DNA of 64,000 bases from Nostoc sp. KVJ20 (GCF_001712795.1 NZ_KV757632.1:48115-112114), one strand, 5' to 3'; counted from the stretch's first letter, positions 43,555 through 53,444 are shown. Notes: generated by a model from the sequence alone, not told the origin. Numbers and translations: made by a program.

Positions 43555-43906
43555 ATTTATTTTTTATAAGTAATTAGTAACAGGTAATGAATTGACTGCA
43601 TTTTTACAAACAGGGAAAATACTTAAAATAATCCCGTAACGCTTGATAGGTATAGCTTTTTAGGGAAGAGGTCAGAATATATTACATATAAACGAGCGTA
43701 GATGCGGAGCGGCTTGTCGTAAGACATCGCTACAGACTTGATATTTTATATAAAACTTCACAAAAAAAGTGTTTCTCTTTATTGATTTATTACATTTGCT
43801 AGCGTGCTTTTATGCGGTATTTACGTATACATATTTCTATCTTAAGCTTAGTGTTGTGTGATGCATATATCAATGCATCATGTCACTCAATTTTGGAGTT
43901 ATGACA
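43555..43906. other. Intergenic with small palindrome
   Basis: Divergent promoter region between the helicase and the PEP-CTERM gene. It contains GATGCATATATCAATGCATC at 43861-43880, an inverted repeat of GATGCAT around a six-base spacer, just before the PEP-CTERM gene. It may be an operator. Confidence 0.45.
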
Positions 43907-44497
43907 ATGACAAATATTTTTGCCAAAATCGCTGCTACCACAGCAACCAGTGTTGCTTTTAGTGTTGCGATCGCAGCTAGTGCTAACAATCCAGCCCAAG
44001 CTATTGATTTAAACTTCAACTGGCTAGGTGATGCTGGTTATTCAGCAATCGGTTCATTCAGCTACGACGAAACTACAGCACCTACAATTATTTCAGAAAG
44101 TGGTAGTGGAGCAACCAACTTTTTACAATCCTTGAATATCTCCTTCTTAGACCCATCTAATAATCTGCTTGGAACTTATAACACCGTTGCTGATGGAGTC
44201 TCAGAATCTAATTTCTTCGCTTTCAACTTTGATACTTCCACTCATACCTTATTCGGCCCCTTTGATGTAGCAGGAGGGACGGGTGTAATCGGAGAATATT
44301 TCTTCCAGGGAACCGTTGGTGATTCTTTGTTCTTACGTCAGGATATCGATCAACAGACAGCATTCATAACATTAGATCAAAATTCTGGTTCTATTCAGGT
44401 ATCCAAAGTCCCGGAACCTGCTTCTATGTTAGGTTTACTGGCCTTTGGGATATTGGGTGTAGGCTCAACTCTGAAGAAAAAGCAAGCCTCTTGCTAG
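43907..44497 (+). CDS. PEP-CTERM sorting-signal protein
   Basis: A 196-residue exported protein. An N-terminal signal (TNIFAKIAATTATSVAFSVA) ends near NNPAQA. The middle is a beta-rich secreted domain (DLNFNWLGDAGYSAIGSFSYDE). The C-terminus carries the PEP-CTERM signal: VPEPASMLGLLAFGILGVGS followed by a basic KKKQ tail. Such proteins are processed by an exosortase, often in cells that make exopolysaccharide. The ATG at 43907 is preferred (eight bases after GGAG) over upstream ATGs. A GT4 glycosyltransferase gene lies 560 bp downstream, which agrees with an exopolysaccharide link but is not proof. Confidence 0.88.
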   Translation: MTNIFAKIAATTATSVAFSVAIAASANNPAQAIDLNFNWLGDAGYSAIGSFSYDETTAPTIISESGSGATNFLQSLNISFLDPSNNLLGTYNTVADGVSESNFFAFNFDTSTHTLFGPFDVAGGTGVIGEYFFQGTVGDSLFLRQDIDQQTAFITLDQNSGSIQVSKVPEPASMLGLLAFGILGVGSTLKKKQASC

Positions 44498-45059
44498 GAA
44501 GTAGGGCTTTCTAGTTAGAGGTTGCCAATTTTAGTTTAATGAATCTCTATTCTAGCTCCAATGGTTAAGTGAGTTGGTGAGTCTATTATCCAGCCTTATC
44601 AGTTCGCGATCGCTCGAATACTTATGTCAACAAGTATTCGAGCAATCACTGATAACTTGGTTAAAAATACTTCATGTGCCAGTTGAAAGGGCGGTATGAG
44701 GGTTATATGCACAAGCTTAAATATAATGCTACAATCCCCGAAGTTTAAATTTAGACATTATGCATGATTCAGGAGCTAGCAAATCAACTATTGTGATCAT
44801 CACCAAAGTCTAAAGTCTGTGTTTATAAAGAGCCTAAAGTCTTTACACAATCTGATATTTTAATTTTTAAGTCTTTTATGCAATACAAAAACTATCTTTT
44901 AAAATTAAAATTATTCAGAAAATTTATAAACAGAGCTTAATCCAATCTTAATCAACAAATCTTTAAACTTAAATTGAGTAATAAAAGTGGCAGCCATTAC
45001 TGAAATTAGCAATAAGTCCGCTGATCTCAAGCTGTCTTTACAAAATTCACAAATAGCTC
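44498..45059. other. Intergenic, AT-rich, one hairpin
   Basis: 562 bp without a gene. GCTCGAATACTT and AAGTATTCGAGC (44612-44643) form a perfect 12-bp stem with an 8-base loop, about 115 bp after the PEP-CTERM stop. The rest is AT-rich and presumably carries the glycosyltransferase promoter. Confidence 0.55.
44612..44643 (+). terminator. 12-bp stem hairpin, possible terminator
   Basis: A strong stem without a T tract, located after the PEP-CTERM gene. It may be a terminator, an RNA 3' stabilising structure, or a repeat. Confidence 0.45.
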
Positions 45060-46349
45060 ATGCACATTCTGATCTATTCCTACAACTATCATCCAGAGCC
45101 GATTGGAATTGCTCCATTAATGACTGAATTGGCGGAAGGACTAGTAAAGCGAGGTCATGAAGTGCGAGTGATTACGGGAATGCCCAACTATCCTCAGCGC
45201 GAAATTTACGATGGATATCGGGGTAAGTGGTATATTACTGAACAAAAAAATGGCGTAACCATTCAGCGAAGTTATTTGCGAATTAAGTCTAAACCTAACC
45301 TCGTAGATCGGCTGTTGCTGGAGTTGAGTTTTGTTTTTACGAGCTTACCCCAAGCCTTTAAAGGCGGACGCCCCGATGTAATTATCTTAACAGTTCCGCC
45401 TCTATTCGGTACGTTACCAGTAACAATATTTGGTTGGTTATACAACTGCCCGGTAGTTCTAAATGTGCAAGATATTTTACCAGAAGCTGCGGTACGTATC
45501 GGGCTATTAAAAAACAAGTGGATGATCCGAAGTCTTGCAATCCTAGAGAAGTTTGCATATCGGACGGCACACACTATTAGTGTCATCGCTGATGGGTTTC
45601 GTGAGAATTTAGTGAATAAGGGAGTACCTGTTAATAAAATCGTTTGTATTCCCAATTGGGTGAATGTAAATTTTATTCGCCCTTTACCGAAACAAAACAA
45701 CTCTTGGATATCTAGCCATCAACTCGATGGAAAATTTGTAGTACTTTATTCGGGCAACATTGCTCTAACACAAGGTTTAGAAACAGTAATAGAAGCAGCC
45801 GTTTGTTTGCGTCATATCAAAGATATTGTCTTTGTCATCGTTGGCGAATCAAGAGCATTGCAAAGGTTGCAGGAATATTGTCTTTTAAATGGAGCAGATA
45901 ATGTTTTGCTGCTACCATTACAGCCACGAGAAACACTTCCCGAAATGCTAGCCGCATCTGATGTAGGGCTGATTGTGCAAAAGCATAATGTGATTTCGTT
46001 CAATATGCCTTCAAAAATACCATTGCTATTGGCGAGTGGTCGCCCGATTGTGGGTTCTGTTCCTGCCACTGGTACTGCTGCCAAAGCAATCCAACTCAGT
46101 GGTGGTGGGATAATTGTTGAGCCAGAATCACCCGATGCAATGGCTGCTGCGGTGCATGATTTATATACTAATCCTGCTCTAGGGGCAAGGCTTGGTAATA
46201 CAGGAAGACAGTTTGCCGAAGAAAACTATTCCTTGGAGCAAGCACTTGATCGGTATGAAGGGCTGCTTTCTTATATTGTTACTAACCGGAAATCTACTCT
46301 GAGGATATTGCCGGATTTGGATTCAAAGGAATCAGTTGTAGATGGTTGA
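45060..46349 (+). CDS. Family 4 glycosyltransferase (WcaI-like)
   Basis: A 429-residue GT4 enzyme with the layout of colanic-acid/exopolysaccharide transferases such as WcaI/WbuB. The N-terminus is MHILIYSYNYHPEPIGIAP with an EGLVKRGHEVRVITGMPNYP donor-side block, and GEFRY-type loops follow. VVLNVQDILPEAAVRIG (about 131) is distinctive. The C-terminal half has VLYSGNIALTQGLET and the E-X7-E region around ASDVGLIVQKHNVISFNMPSK. It is a retaining, probably membrane-associated enzyme that adds a sugar to an undecaprenyl-linked acceptor. It is isolated here; no wzx/wzy genes are visible. Confidence 0.85.
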   Translation: MHILIYSYNYHPEPIGIAPLMTELAEGLVKRGHEVRVITGMPNYPQREIYDGYRGKWYITEQKNGVTIQRSYLRIKSKPNLVDRLLLELSFVFTSLPQAFKGGRPDVIILTVPPLFGTLPVTIFGWLYNCPVVLNVQDILPEAAVRIGLLKNKWMIRSLAILEKFAYRTAHTISVIADGFRENLVNKGVPVNKIVCIPNWVNVNFIRPLPKQNNSWISSHQLDGKFVVLYSGNIALTQGLETVIEAAVCLRHIKDIVFVIVGESRALQRLQEYCLLNGADNVLLLPLQPRETLPEMLAASDVGLIVQKHNVISFNMPSKIPLLLASGRPIVGSVPATGTAAKAIQLSGGGIIVEPESPDAMAAAVHDLYTNPALGARLGNTGRQFAEENYSLEQALDRYEGLLSYIVTNRKSTLRILPDLDSKESVVDG

Positions 46350-46428
46350 AGACTGTTGAGGACTGCTCACCACATATTTGGGTCTGAATCCTAAGGCTTC
46401 ACGCAATGCTTTAAAGTAATGAGTAATG

Positions 46429-46484
46429 AGTAAGGAGTAAGGAGTAAGGAGTAAGGAGTAAGGAGTAAGGAGTAAGGAGTAAGG
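46429..46484. repeat. Eight perfect copies of AGTAAGG
   Basis: A continuous array of eight identical 7-bp units, preceded by degenerate AGTAATG units and followed by AGTGG. It is an STRR-type microsatellite. The perfect identity suggests recent slippage, so copy number may vary between strains. Confidence 0.9.
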
Positions 46485-46961
46485 AGTGGATGAAAAATGG
46501 GTATTTACTCATTACTTATTACTTATTACTCATTACTCCTTCTTAAGAGCGTCTTTAGGTCGGTGAGGATGTCAATTAATTAGCGAACACCAGGCGACTG
46601 CACAGACAAAACCCTGATTTGGATAAATTAAATCACCCATTCGGGTGAGTTAAAAATCAACCGATCGGGTGACCTAAGTGTAGGAAGTTGAGACTGCTGA
46701 AAAATAGGACTCTAGAGAACACTGATTGATTGGATGTCGTTCTTGGTGAGGATAACTTGATGAAACTCGTAACCTTGATTAGTAGAGCTGGATTAATCAG
46801 CGTAGGCATAACCCCTAGGTCGAAGCAAGCTACGCGCAGCGTATCGCAGACAAGCCTTTCGTAGAGAAGGTATCACTTTTCCTCCCTAAGATCACTATTC
46901 ACTATGAATCAAGACCGATAAACTCATCTGTAACTTATACCAATCTTGTCTTCTATGTGGT

Positions 46962-47003
46962 TATAATGCAAGCAAGCACTTACATGTGCAAGCAAGTACT
47001 TGC
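46962..47003 (+). promoter_or_regulatory. TATAAT -10 followed by a tandem palindromic operator
   Basis: TATAAT at 46962-46967 is followed immediately by GCAAGCAAGCACTTAC and then GCAAGCAAGTACTTGC. The second half holds the perfect 12-bp palindrome GCAAGTACTTGC (46992-47003), and the first half is a degenerate copy. The position between the -10 and the start codon of a TetR gene fits an autorepression operator. Confidence 0.6.
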
Positions 47004-47011
47004 AAACCCTC

Positions 47012-47659
47012 ATGGAAAACTTAGCATCAAGGACGGCACAAACTCGTGCACGCTTGATCAAGGCGGCAACTAAGGTGTTTGCAACGGCAGGTTTAACAGG
47101 AGCGACAACGCGAGAAATTGCTCGTGTTGCTGCGGTCAATGAGGTAACTTTATTTCGTCATTTCCACAGCAAAGAGCAACTACTAGCTGCTGTGATTACC
47201 GAAGCGATCGCTTCCCAATCCAAAACTTTAGCTGCTCACAAGGACTGGACTCAAAACCTGTACATTGACCTCAAGAATTATGCAAGACTTTGCAACCAGA
47301 TGATGGAGGAGCATGAAGACCTGATTCGGACATTGATTGGAGAAGCGAAGCGACACCCCCAAGCAGCCAGTCTGATGTTATACGAAGCTAACAAATCGAT
47401 GCGTGAACATCTGGTTGTGTATCTGCAAAACAGTCAACAGAAGGGCACAGTGTCCTCAGATATAGATTTGAAAGCATCTGTAGATAGTTTTACGGGTATG
47501 TTGCTTCACGGTATGCTGCGTTTTAGCGATATCCCCACCACACTAGATTACAGTCGTCAATGTTACATAGAAACTTGTGTCAATTTATTTGTGCGCGGTA
47601 TTAGCACTTTGCCATTGAAAGAGGCTAGAGGTTCAGTTGATTCCCTTGCAACAAGATAA
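47012..47659 (+). CDS. TetR/AcrR family transcriptional regulator
   Basis: A 215-residue regulator. The N-terminal HTH, about residues 10-60, is AQTRARLIKAATKVFATAG, TTREIARVAAVNEVTLFRHF and HSKEQLLAAVI, a clear TetR signature. The C-terminal ligand-binding half is not assignable to a drug class. It lies 294 bp upstream of an RND adaptor and pump in the same direction, so it probably represses that efflux system and itself through the operator at 46970-47003. The ATG at 47012 is preferred over the TTG at 47000, which falls within the operator. Confidence 0.9.
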   Translation: MENLASRTAQTRARLIKAATKVFATAGLTGATTREIARVAAVNEVTLFRHFHSKEQLLAAVITEAIASQSKTLAAHKDWTQNLYIDLKNYARLCNQMMEEHEDLIRTLIGEAKRHPQAASLMLYEANKSMREHLVVYLQNSQQKGTVSSDIDLKASVDSFTGMLLHGMLRFSDIPTTLDYSRQCYIETCVNLFVRGISTLPLKEARGSVDSLATR

Positions 47660-47952
47660 ATCGTGTTTTCTCTTAGAGTTAAGGCTCTGATTTTACACTG
47701 ACTAAAAAAGTTTTATAAATTACACTTTAAAAAATTGACAGGAGTTAAGTAATTTACAAATTAACCATAAAGTGATATGCGATATTGTTTGGTTTGAGTT
47801 GCTAGACATAGTGAGCGATCGCCCAAATACCCAAATATATATTTGATTTGGCACCAACATCAAGAAACAAGGGCTAAAAAACTATTCAAACAATGCTTTT
47901 TTAGCGAAGAGTAGATTGCCCAAGTCTAAATCCATAAGACGAGAAACCGAAG

Positions 47953-49560
47953 ATGTCCCATTCTGAGTTCCCTGATTCTCACCTGCCTGCTGAAATAGAA
48001 CAGCCAGCTGTTAATGATTCTAGTCAAGAATCGCAACCATTGTTGGAGCGATCGCCAAAGCCACCGCAAAAACGCCGTTGGCCGCTAATTTTGGGAATTG
48101 TTTTGTTAGTTGCAGGTGTTGGTTTTGGTTGGCGCTGGTGGCAAACTAGTAGCGCTAGTGATGCACCTGCTGGGGCCGCAGCTGGTCAACCGATGGCAAT
48201 TCCCGTCAAGCTAGCAACTGTGGAAACTGAAACCGTGCAGGAAAGTTCGGAGTTTATTGGCTCCTTAGAGGCTCCACGTTCGGTAATCATTAGACCACAG
48301 GTTGACGGACGAGTTACCCAGATTTTCATCCAAGAGGGCAACCGTGTTCAACAAGGGCAAGTCATTCTTAGCTTGGAAAGTGATAATGTCCAAGCTCAAT
48401 TATTACAAGCAAAAGCCGGACTAGAACAAGCCCAAGCAAGGCTTGCTGAACTGCAAGCGGGTACGCGACAAGAAGAAGTTGCCCAAGCTAGAGCGCAGTT
48501 AACCCAAGCCCAAGCTCGTTTTCGAGATGCCCAATCGGGATCACAACCAGAAGAAATTGCTCAAGCTGAAGCTCAAATTCAGTCAGCTAAATCTGATGTG
48601 GAACTAGCACAATCACGCGCCAAGCGATACGCACAATTGAGAAAAGAGGGTGCAGTTTCTCAAGATACCTTAGAAGGATATGTCAAAGAACAGCAAAGTG
48701 CTGAAGCTGCCCTGGTTGTGGCTCAGAAACGCCTAGACCAACTTCGCCAAAGCAGAAATTCTAGTATCAATGAGCTAGCTGGTGCTTTAGAACAACAGAG
48801 ACAAAACTTAAGGCAGCTAGAAAATGGTTCTCGCCCAGAAGAAATTGCCCAAGCGCGATCGCAAGTAACTCAAGCAGCAGCCCAAGTCAAATCTGCCCAA
48901 GTTCAACTGCAATACACAAAAGTCCTTGCACCTTTCACCGGTATTGTTGGTGATATTCCAGCAAAGGTGGGAGATTATGTGCAACAAGCAGATCAACTCA
49001 CTACACTGACTAGAAATGACTCTTTAGAACTGAATATTTCCGTTCCCTTAGCTGAATCCAAAAAGCTGCGTTTGGGATTACCTGTGCAAATGTTGGACAC
49101 CCAAGGCAAACCCATCGCTACTGGTAAGGTGAGTTTCATCTCTCCAAATGCTAGTTCAGATTCGCAGACAGTTTTGGCTAAAGCCAACTTTGGTAATTCC
49201 AGAAGTCAACTGGTTAATCGTCAGGCAGTGCAAACCAAAGTCATCTGGAACGAACGTCCGGGAATCTTAATTCCAGTTACAGCAGTATCTCGCCTAGGTG
49301 GAGAGACTTTTGTATTTGTGGCTGAAGCACCGCAGGAAAAGCCTAAAGCTGAAGCACCGGCAGAAAAAACCAAAGCTGGAGCGCCATCTTTAGTAGCTCA
49401 ACAAAAGCCCGTGAAATTGGGAGTTATTGAGGGGAATAATTATCAAGTTATCGAAGGATTAAAAGCTGGGGACAAAATTGTTGTTTCCGGTATTCTCAAC
49501 CTAACCAATGGCGCTCCCATCACTCCTGCACCAGAACAAGTAGGTAGTCGGAGGCCTTAG
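47953..49560 (+). CDS. RND efflux periplasmic adaptor (HlyD/AcrA type)
   Basis: A 535-residue membrane fusion protein. It has a short cytoplasmic N-terminus, one transmembrane helix (about 41-60, WPLILGIVLLVAGVGFGW), a lipoyl half at RPQVDGRVTQIFIQEGN, a long alpha-hairpin with repeated AQARAQLTQAQ blocks, the second lipoyl half (YTKVLAPFTGIVGDIPAKVG), and beta-barrel and membrane-proximal domains. It links the RND pump to an outer-membrane channel. The stretch EKPKAEAPAEKTKAGAP near 465 is an extra Lys/Pro/Ala linker. It forms an operon with the pump at 49682; no TolC gene is beside it. Confidence 0.92.
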   Translation: MSHSEFPDSHLPAEIEQPAVNDSSQESQPLLERSPKPPQKRRWPLILGIVLLVAGVGFGWRWWQTSSASDAPAGAAAGQPMAIPVKLATVETETVQESSEFIGSLEAPRSVIIRPQVDGRVTQIFIQEGNRVQQGQVILSLESDNVQAQLLQAKAGLEQAQARLAELQAGTRQEEVAQARAQLTQAQARFRDAQSGSQPEEIAQAEAQIQSAKSDVELAQSRAKRYAQLRKEGAVSQDTLEGYVKEQQSAEAALVVAQKRLDQLRQSRNSSINELAGALEQQRQNLRQLENGSRPEEIAQARSQVTQAAAQVKSAQVQLQYTKVLAPFTGIVGDIPAKVGDYVQQADQLTTLTRNDSLELNISVPLAESKKLRLGLPVQMLDTQGKPIATGKVSFISPNASSDSQTVLAKANFGNSRSQLVNRQAVQTKVIWNERPGILIPVTAVSRLGGETFVFVAEAPQEKPKAEAPAEKTKAGAPSLVAQQKPVKLGVIEGNNYQVIEGLKAGDKIVVSGILNLTNGAPITPAPEQVGSRRP

Positions 49561-49620
49561 TTGAAGATGAGAGAGCAGGGGGAGATGAGGGGCAGAGGGG
49601 AGAAGCTTTTCCCTTGCACC

Positions 49621-49673
49621 AATGCCCAATGCCCCATGCCCCATACCCAATGCCAAATGCCCAATGCCCAATT
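49621..49673. repeat. Heptamer repeat AATGCCC/CATGCCC
   Basis: About seven imperfect units such as AATGCCCAATGCCCCATGCC between the adaptor and pump genes, an STRR-type array within an operon. It lies directly upstream of the pump start. Confidence 0.75.
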
Positions 49674-49681
49674 TTTAAACT

Positions 49682-52600
49682 ATGTTTGTTGACTTCTTTA
49701 TTAAGCGGCCAATCTTTGCGTCGGTCTGTGCGATCGTCATCCTTCTAATAGGATTAATCAGTATTCCTACACTGCCGATCGCTAGGTTTCCAGAAATTAG
49801 TCCCACCCAAATTAGTGTAACTTCCAACTACAGCGGAGCTAGTGCCGAAGTTGTAGAAAGCGGAGTGACAAATATCTTAGAAAGGCAAATCAACGGGATT
49901 GAAGGACTAAGATATCTCACTTCCAGCAGCAGTAACGATGGTACTAGTACCATTACAGCCACCTTTGATTCTTCACGAGACAAAGATATTGCGGCTGTGG
50001 ATGTGCAAAATCGTGTTTCCGTTGCCCAACCGCAACTACCAGAGAGTGTACAACGCACGGGAGTGCAGGTATCAAAACAGTCAAGCAATATTCTCTTAGC
50101 AATTGGTTTATATGCTGAAAATAAAGAGTACGACAATATATTTTTAAGCAACTATGCTGACCTTTACTTAGCAGATGCCTTAAAAAGAGTCAAAGGTGTA
50201 AGTGACGCACGAATTTTTGGTGAACGTCGCTATGCAATGCGTTTGTGGTTAGATCCAAGTCGCCTTGCTAGTCGCGGACTAACAACTCAGGATGTAGCCG
50301 ATGCTTTATCCGAACAAAATTTGCAAGTCGGTGCAGGGAGAATTGGACAAGAACCGGCTCCTGAAGGACAAAGGTATCAACTTGATGTACGTGCTGTCAG
50401 CCGATTAGCAGAACCATCAGAATTTGAAGAAATTGTCCTCAGAACTCAAGAGGATGGCACCTTAGTTAAGCTCAAAGATGTAGGTAGAGCCGAACTGGGT
50501 GCAGAAAACTACAGTTCATTTCTACGATTTCGTGGCAACGATGCTGTCGGTTTAGGGATTTATCAGGTTCCTGGCAGTAATGCCTTGGATGTAGCTAGAG
50601 GAGTCAAAGCCGAAATAGCACGATTGGCTCCGAATTTTCCGCCAGGGATGCGATATCAAGTAGCTTTTGACACAACATCCTTTGTAGAAGAGTCTTTGGC
50701 AGAAGTGATCAAGACTCTGATTGAAGCGGTGGTGTTGGTGGTGATTGTAATTTTTGTGTTCTTGCAGGATTGGCGAACCACTTTAATTCCCGCACTAACT
50801 ATTCCCCTGGCACTGATTGGGACATTTGCCTTCATCAAAATTTTTAACTTTTCCATTAATAGTTTGACTTTGTTTGGTCTGACTTTAGCATCGGGGATGG
50901 TGGTAGACGATGCGATCGTCGTGGTGGAACAAATCAGCCGTTTTATTCAGGATAAAGGTATAAATCCTCGCCGAGCCGCTAGTGAATCGATGGCGGAACT
51001 ATTTGGCGCGGTTATTGCCACTTCACTCGTGTTGATGGCGGTGTTTGTGCCAGTGGCGTTTTTTCCGGGAACTACAGGCGCACTTTATCGGCAATTTGCG
51101 CTAACGATCGCCTTTTCCATTGCGATTTCGACTTTTTTGGCTTTGACCTTAACACCTTCTTTGTGTGGCGTGCTACTGCGTCAAGAACAAAGACCTCCCA
51201 GGTGGATTGCCTGGTTGTTTGACCTGATTAATCGGTTTCTAGAATGGGTAAGGTCAAGCTATGAGCGATCGCTTACCTTTATCACACGATTTAAAAGCGT
51301 CGTAATTGGGTTGTTTATTGTCTCCTTGGGTATGACTGCTTGGCTGTACACCACAGTACCTACAGCCTTTCTCCCAGATGAAGACGAAGGCTACTTCCTC
51401 ACAATTATTCAAGGGCCTCAAGGCGTTTCGCTGCAATATACCAGCGATGTTATGGCACAGGTAGAAAAAGAAATTCTGCAAGTTCCAGAAGTACTAGGAA
51501 CTTTCGCCGTGGGAGGATTTGGTTTTAGTGGTAGTACCGCCAATAGTGGCATCATCTTTACAACTTTAAAACCTTGGGCAGAACGCTCAAGACCCAATCA
51601 ATCAGTACAAGCGATTATTGGCAGCTTGCAAGGAAAGTTATTGTCCATCCCAGAAGCCAGGGTATTTCCTGTAAATCCGCCACCAATTCAGGGTTTAGGC
51701 AACTTTGGCGGCTTCGTCTTTCAACTGCAAGACCGCAGAGGTAACAGTGGTTTAGAAAATCTAGTGCAGTCGATGGGTCAATTGCTGGGTAAAGCTAATC
51801 AAACACCAGGATTACAAGCTGTATTTAGCACCTTTGCCGCAGATACACCACAATTGCTTGTGGAAGTAGACCGCAATAAAGCCAAATCATTACAAGTTTC
51901 TATAGATGATGTCTTCAGTACATTACAAACTGCTTTGGGATCGCAATATGTAAATGATTTCAATCTCCAGCAGCGCAATTACCGCGTATATATCCAGGCA
52001 GACCAACAGTTTCGTTCTAACCCCAAGGATATTGGTAAACTGTACGTTCGTTCCCAAAGGAATCAAATGATTCCTTTGAGTAACTTAGTCACAGTTACTT
52101 CGACTGTGGGAGCGCAAACGATAAATCACTACAATTTGTTCCGTTCAATTGAAATTAATGGTTCCGCCGCTCCTGGCTCTAGTTCTGGAGACGCGATTAA
52201 GGCAATGGAACAAGTTGCTCAAGAAGTTTTACCAGCAGGTTATGGTTATGAATGGTCTGGTACTGCATTAGAAGAAATAGACTCTGGTGGTTTAGCACCT
52301 TTGATATTTGGATTAGGAATAATCTTTGTGTTTTTGGTACTAGCTGCTCAATACGAGAACTACGTTGATCCCTTTATCATTCTGTTATCAGTTCCCTTAG
52401 CTATCTTTGGAGCGCTGATAGCTCAATCAATGCGGGGTTTTGCGAATGATGTTTACTGTCAAATTGGTCTAGTAATGTTGATTGGTTTAGCTAGTAAGAA
52501 CGCAATTTTGATTGTGGAATTTGCTAACCAATTGCGAGATCAAGGACTTTCGATTACCAAAGCAGTAATTGAGGCTTCACAAGAGCGTCTACGTCCAATT

Positions 52601-52873
52601 TTGATGACTGCCTTTTCTACACTATTGGGGATTTTCCCCCTAGCTATTGCCACAGGAGCCGGGGCGGGAAGTCGTCAATCATTAGGAACAACAGTATTTG
52701 GAGGGATGTTAATTGCGACTTTCTTGAGTTTGTTTGTAGTCCCGATTTTGTATATTGTGATTAAGACGACAACAGAGCGTTTTTTCAAACCAAATCGGCG
52801 TCAAGAACTACAAACAGAAGCAGTGCCATTGAATGGTAACACTGCTGTATATTCAACAAAATCTGAGGATTAA
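49682..52873 (+). CDS. RND multidrug efflux transporter (HAE1/AcrB type)
   Basis: A 1063-residue inner-membrane pump of 12 transmembrane helices with two large periplasmic loops. MFVDFFIKRPIFASVCAI opens as in AcrB. The proton-relay motif GMVVDDAIVVVEQI carries the AcrB Asp407/Asp408 equivalents, and IGLASKNAILIVEFANQL carries the Lys940 equivalent. It exports hydrophobic compounds or secondary metabolites by proton antiport, with the adaptor encoded upstream. The substrates are unknown; a TetR regulator precedes the operon. Its length is typical (about 1030-1060). Confidence 0.95.
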   Translation: MFVDFFIKRPIFASVCAIVILLIGLISIPTLPIARFPEISPTQISVTSNYSGASAEVVESGVTNILERQINGIEGLRYLTSSSSNDGTSTITATFDSSRDKDIAAVDVQNRVSVAQPQLPESVQRTGVQVSKQSSNILLAIGLYAENKEYDNIFLSNYADLYLADALKRVKGVSDARIFGERRYAMRLWLDPSRLASRGLTTQDVADALSEQNLQVGAGRIGQEPAPEGQRYQLDVRAVSRLAEPSEFEEIVLRTQEDGTLVKLKDVGRAELGAENYSSFLRFRGNDAVGLGIYQVPGSNALDVARGVKAEIARLAPNFPPGMRYQVAFDTTSFVEESLAEVIKTLIEAVVLVVIVIFVFLQDWRTTLIPALTIPLALIGTFAFIKIFNFSINSLTLFGLTLASGMVVDDAIVVVEQISRFIQDKGINPRRAASESMAELFGAVIATSLVLMAVFVPVAFFPGTTGALYRQFALTIAFSIAISTFLALTLTPSLCGVLLRQEQRPPRWIAWLFDLINRFLEWVRSSYERSLTFITRFKSVVIGLFIVSLGMTAWLYTTVPTAFLPDEDEGYFLTIIQGPQGVSLQYTSDVMAQVEKEILQVPEVLGTFAVGGFGFSGSTANSGIIFTTLKPWAERSRPNQSVQAIIGSLQGKLLSIPEARVFPVNPPPIQGLGNFGGFVFQLQDRRGNSGLENLVQSMGQLLGKANQTPGLQAVFSTFAADTPQLLVEVDRNKAKSLQVSIDDVFSTLQTALGSQYVNDFNLQQRNYRVYIQADQQFRSNPKDIGKLYVRSQRNQMIPLSNLVTVTSTVGAQTINHYNLFRSIEINGSAAPGSSSGDAIKAMEQVAQEVLPAGYGYEWSGTALEEIDSGGLAPLIFGLGIIFVFLVLAAQYENYVDPFIILLSVPLAIFGALIAQSMRGFANDVYCQIGLVMLIGLASKNAILIVEFANQLRDQGLSITKAVIEASQERLRPILMTAFSTLLGIFPLAIATGAGAGSRQSLGTTVFGGMLIATFLSLFVVPILYIVIKTTTERFFKPNRRQELQTEAVPLNGNTAVYSTKSED

Positions 52874-52994
52874 TTTGTAATACTCGCCAAGGGCGAGAAG
52901 CAAGCTACGTAGTTCGTAATTTGTAATTCTTCCCTGTCTCCTATAAACATCGTAGTATGAGGAGATGGGGAAGACTAATTTCAAAGGGGAATGC

Positions 52995-53444
52995 ATGAAA
53001 ATCGCTATTGGCAGTGATGAACGCACCAACCTTACCGATAGGGTACTGGCAGAACTTAAGCAGCGTGGGCATGAAGTTATACCCTTCGGTTCCCTAGCCG
53101 AGAATGATCCTGAAGTCGATTGGCCTCTTAGTTGTAGTAAAGTTGCTTTGGCAGTGGCAACCCAGAAAGCAGATGAGGGGATTGTCTTTTGTTGGACTGG
53201 TACTGGCGCATCTATTGCCGCCAACAAAGTCTCTGGGATACGTGCAGCCTTGTGCCATGATGCTGAGACGGCACGTGGGGCCCGGATCTGGAATCATGCG
53301 AATGTTCTAGTATTAAGTTTACGTGCTACTACAGAAGCGATCGCTAAAGAAATATTAGATACCTGGTTTAGCACACCCTTTTCTGATGATGAGTGGAACC
53401 TCCTGCAAATAAAACGAATTAAACAGTTAGAGAAAAAGGTTTAA
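52995..53444 (+). CDS. RpiB/LacA/LacB sugar-phosphate isomerase
   Basis: A 149-residue isomerase of the RpiB family, which interconverts ribose-5-phosphate and ribulose-5-phosphate or related sugar phosphates. MKIAIGSDE at the start, then VFCWTGTGASIAANKVSGIR-type block (about 65-85), CHDAETARGARIWNHANVL and a C-terminal helix match the family. The usual active-site Cys lies in the VFCWTGTG segment. The ATG at 52995 follows AAGGGGA and gives the family length of about 150; an earlier ATG at 52965 would add ten residues. It is not part of the RND operon. Confidence 0.88.
   Translation: MKIAIGSDERTNLTDRVLAELKQRGHEVIPFGSLAENDPEVDWPLSCSKVALAVATQKADEGIVFCWTGTGASIAANKVSGIRAALCHDAETARGARIWNHANVLVLSLRATTEAIAKEILDTWFSTPFSDDEWNLLQIKRIKQLEKKV

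Larger units (their letters stand above)
46350..47011. other. Intergenic with heptamer array and TetR-gene promoter
   Basis: It holds the AGTAAGG array at 46429-46484 and a complementary-type TACTCATTACTT block at 46504-46543. Two CACCC/GGGTG hairpins lie at 46633-46672, a repeat with TACGCGCAGCGTA around 46831, and the promoter/operator of the TetR gene at 46962-47003. No ORF was accepted. Confidence 0.6.

Noticed and set aside
44612..44643. tRNA-like TTCGA element near the hairpin
   Set aside because: Only a simple stem-loop; no acceptor, D or anticodon arms can be formed around it.
46415..46545. CRISPR-like repeat array
   Set aside because: The repeat unit is 7 bp with no spacers, so this is a microsatellite, not CRISPR.
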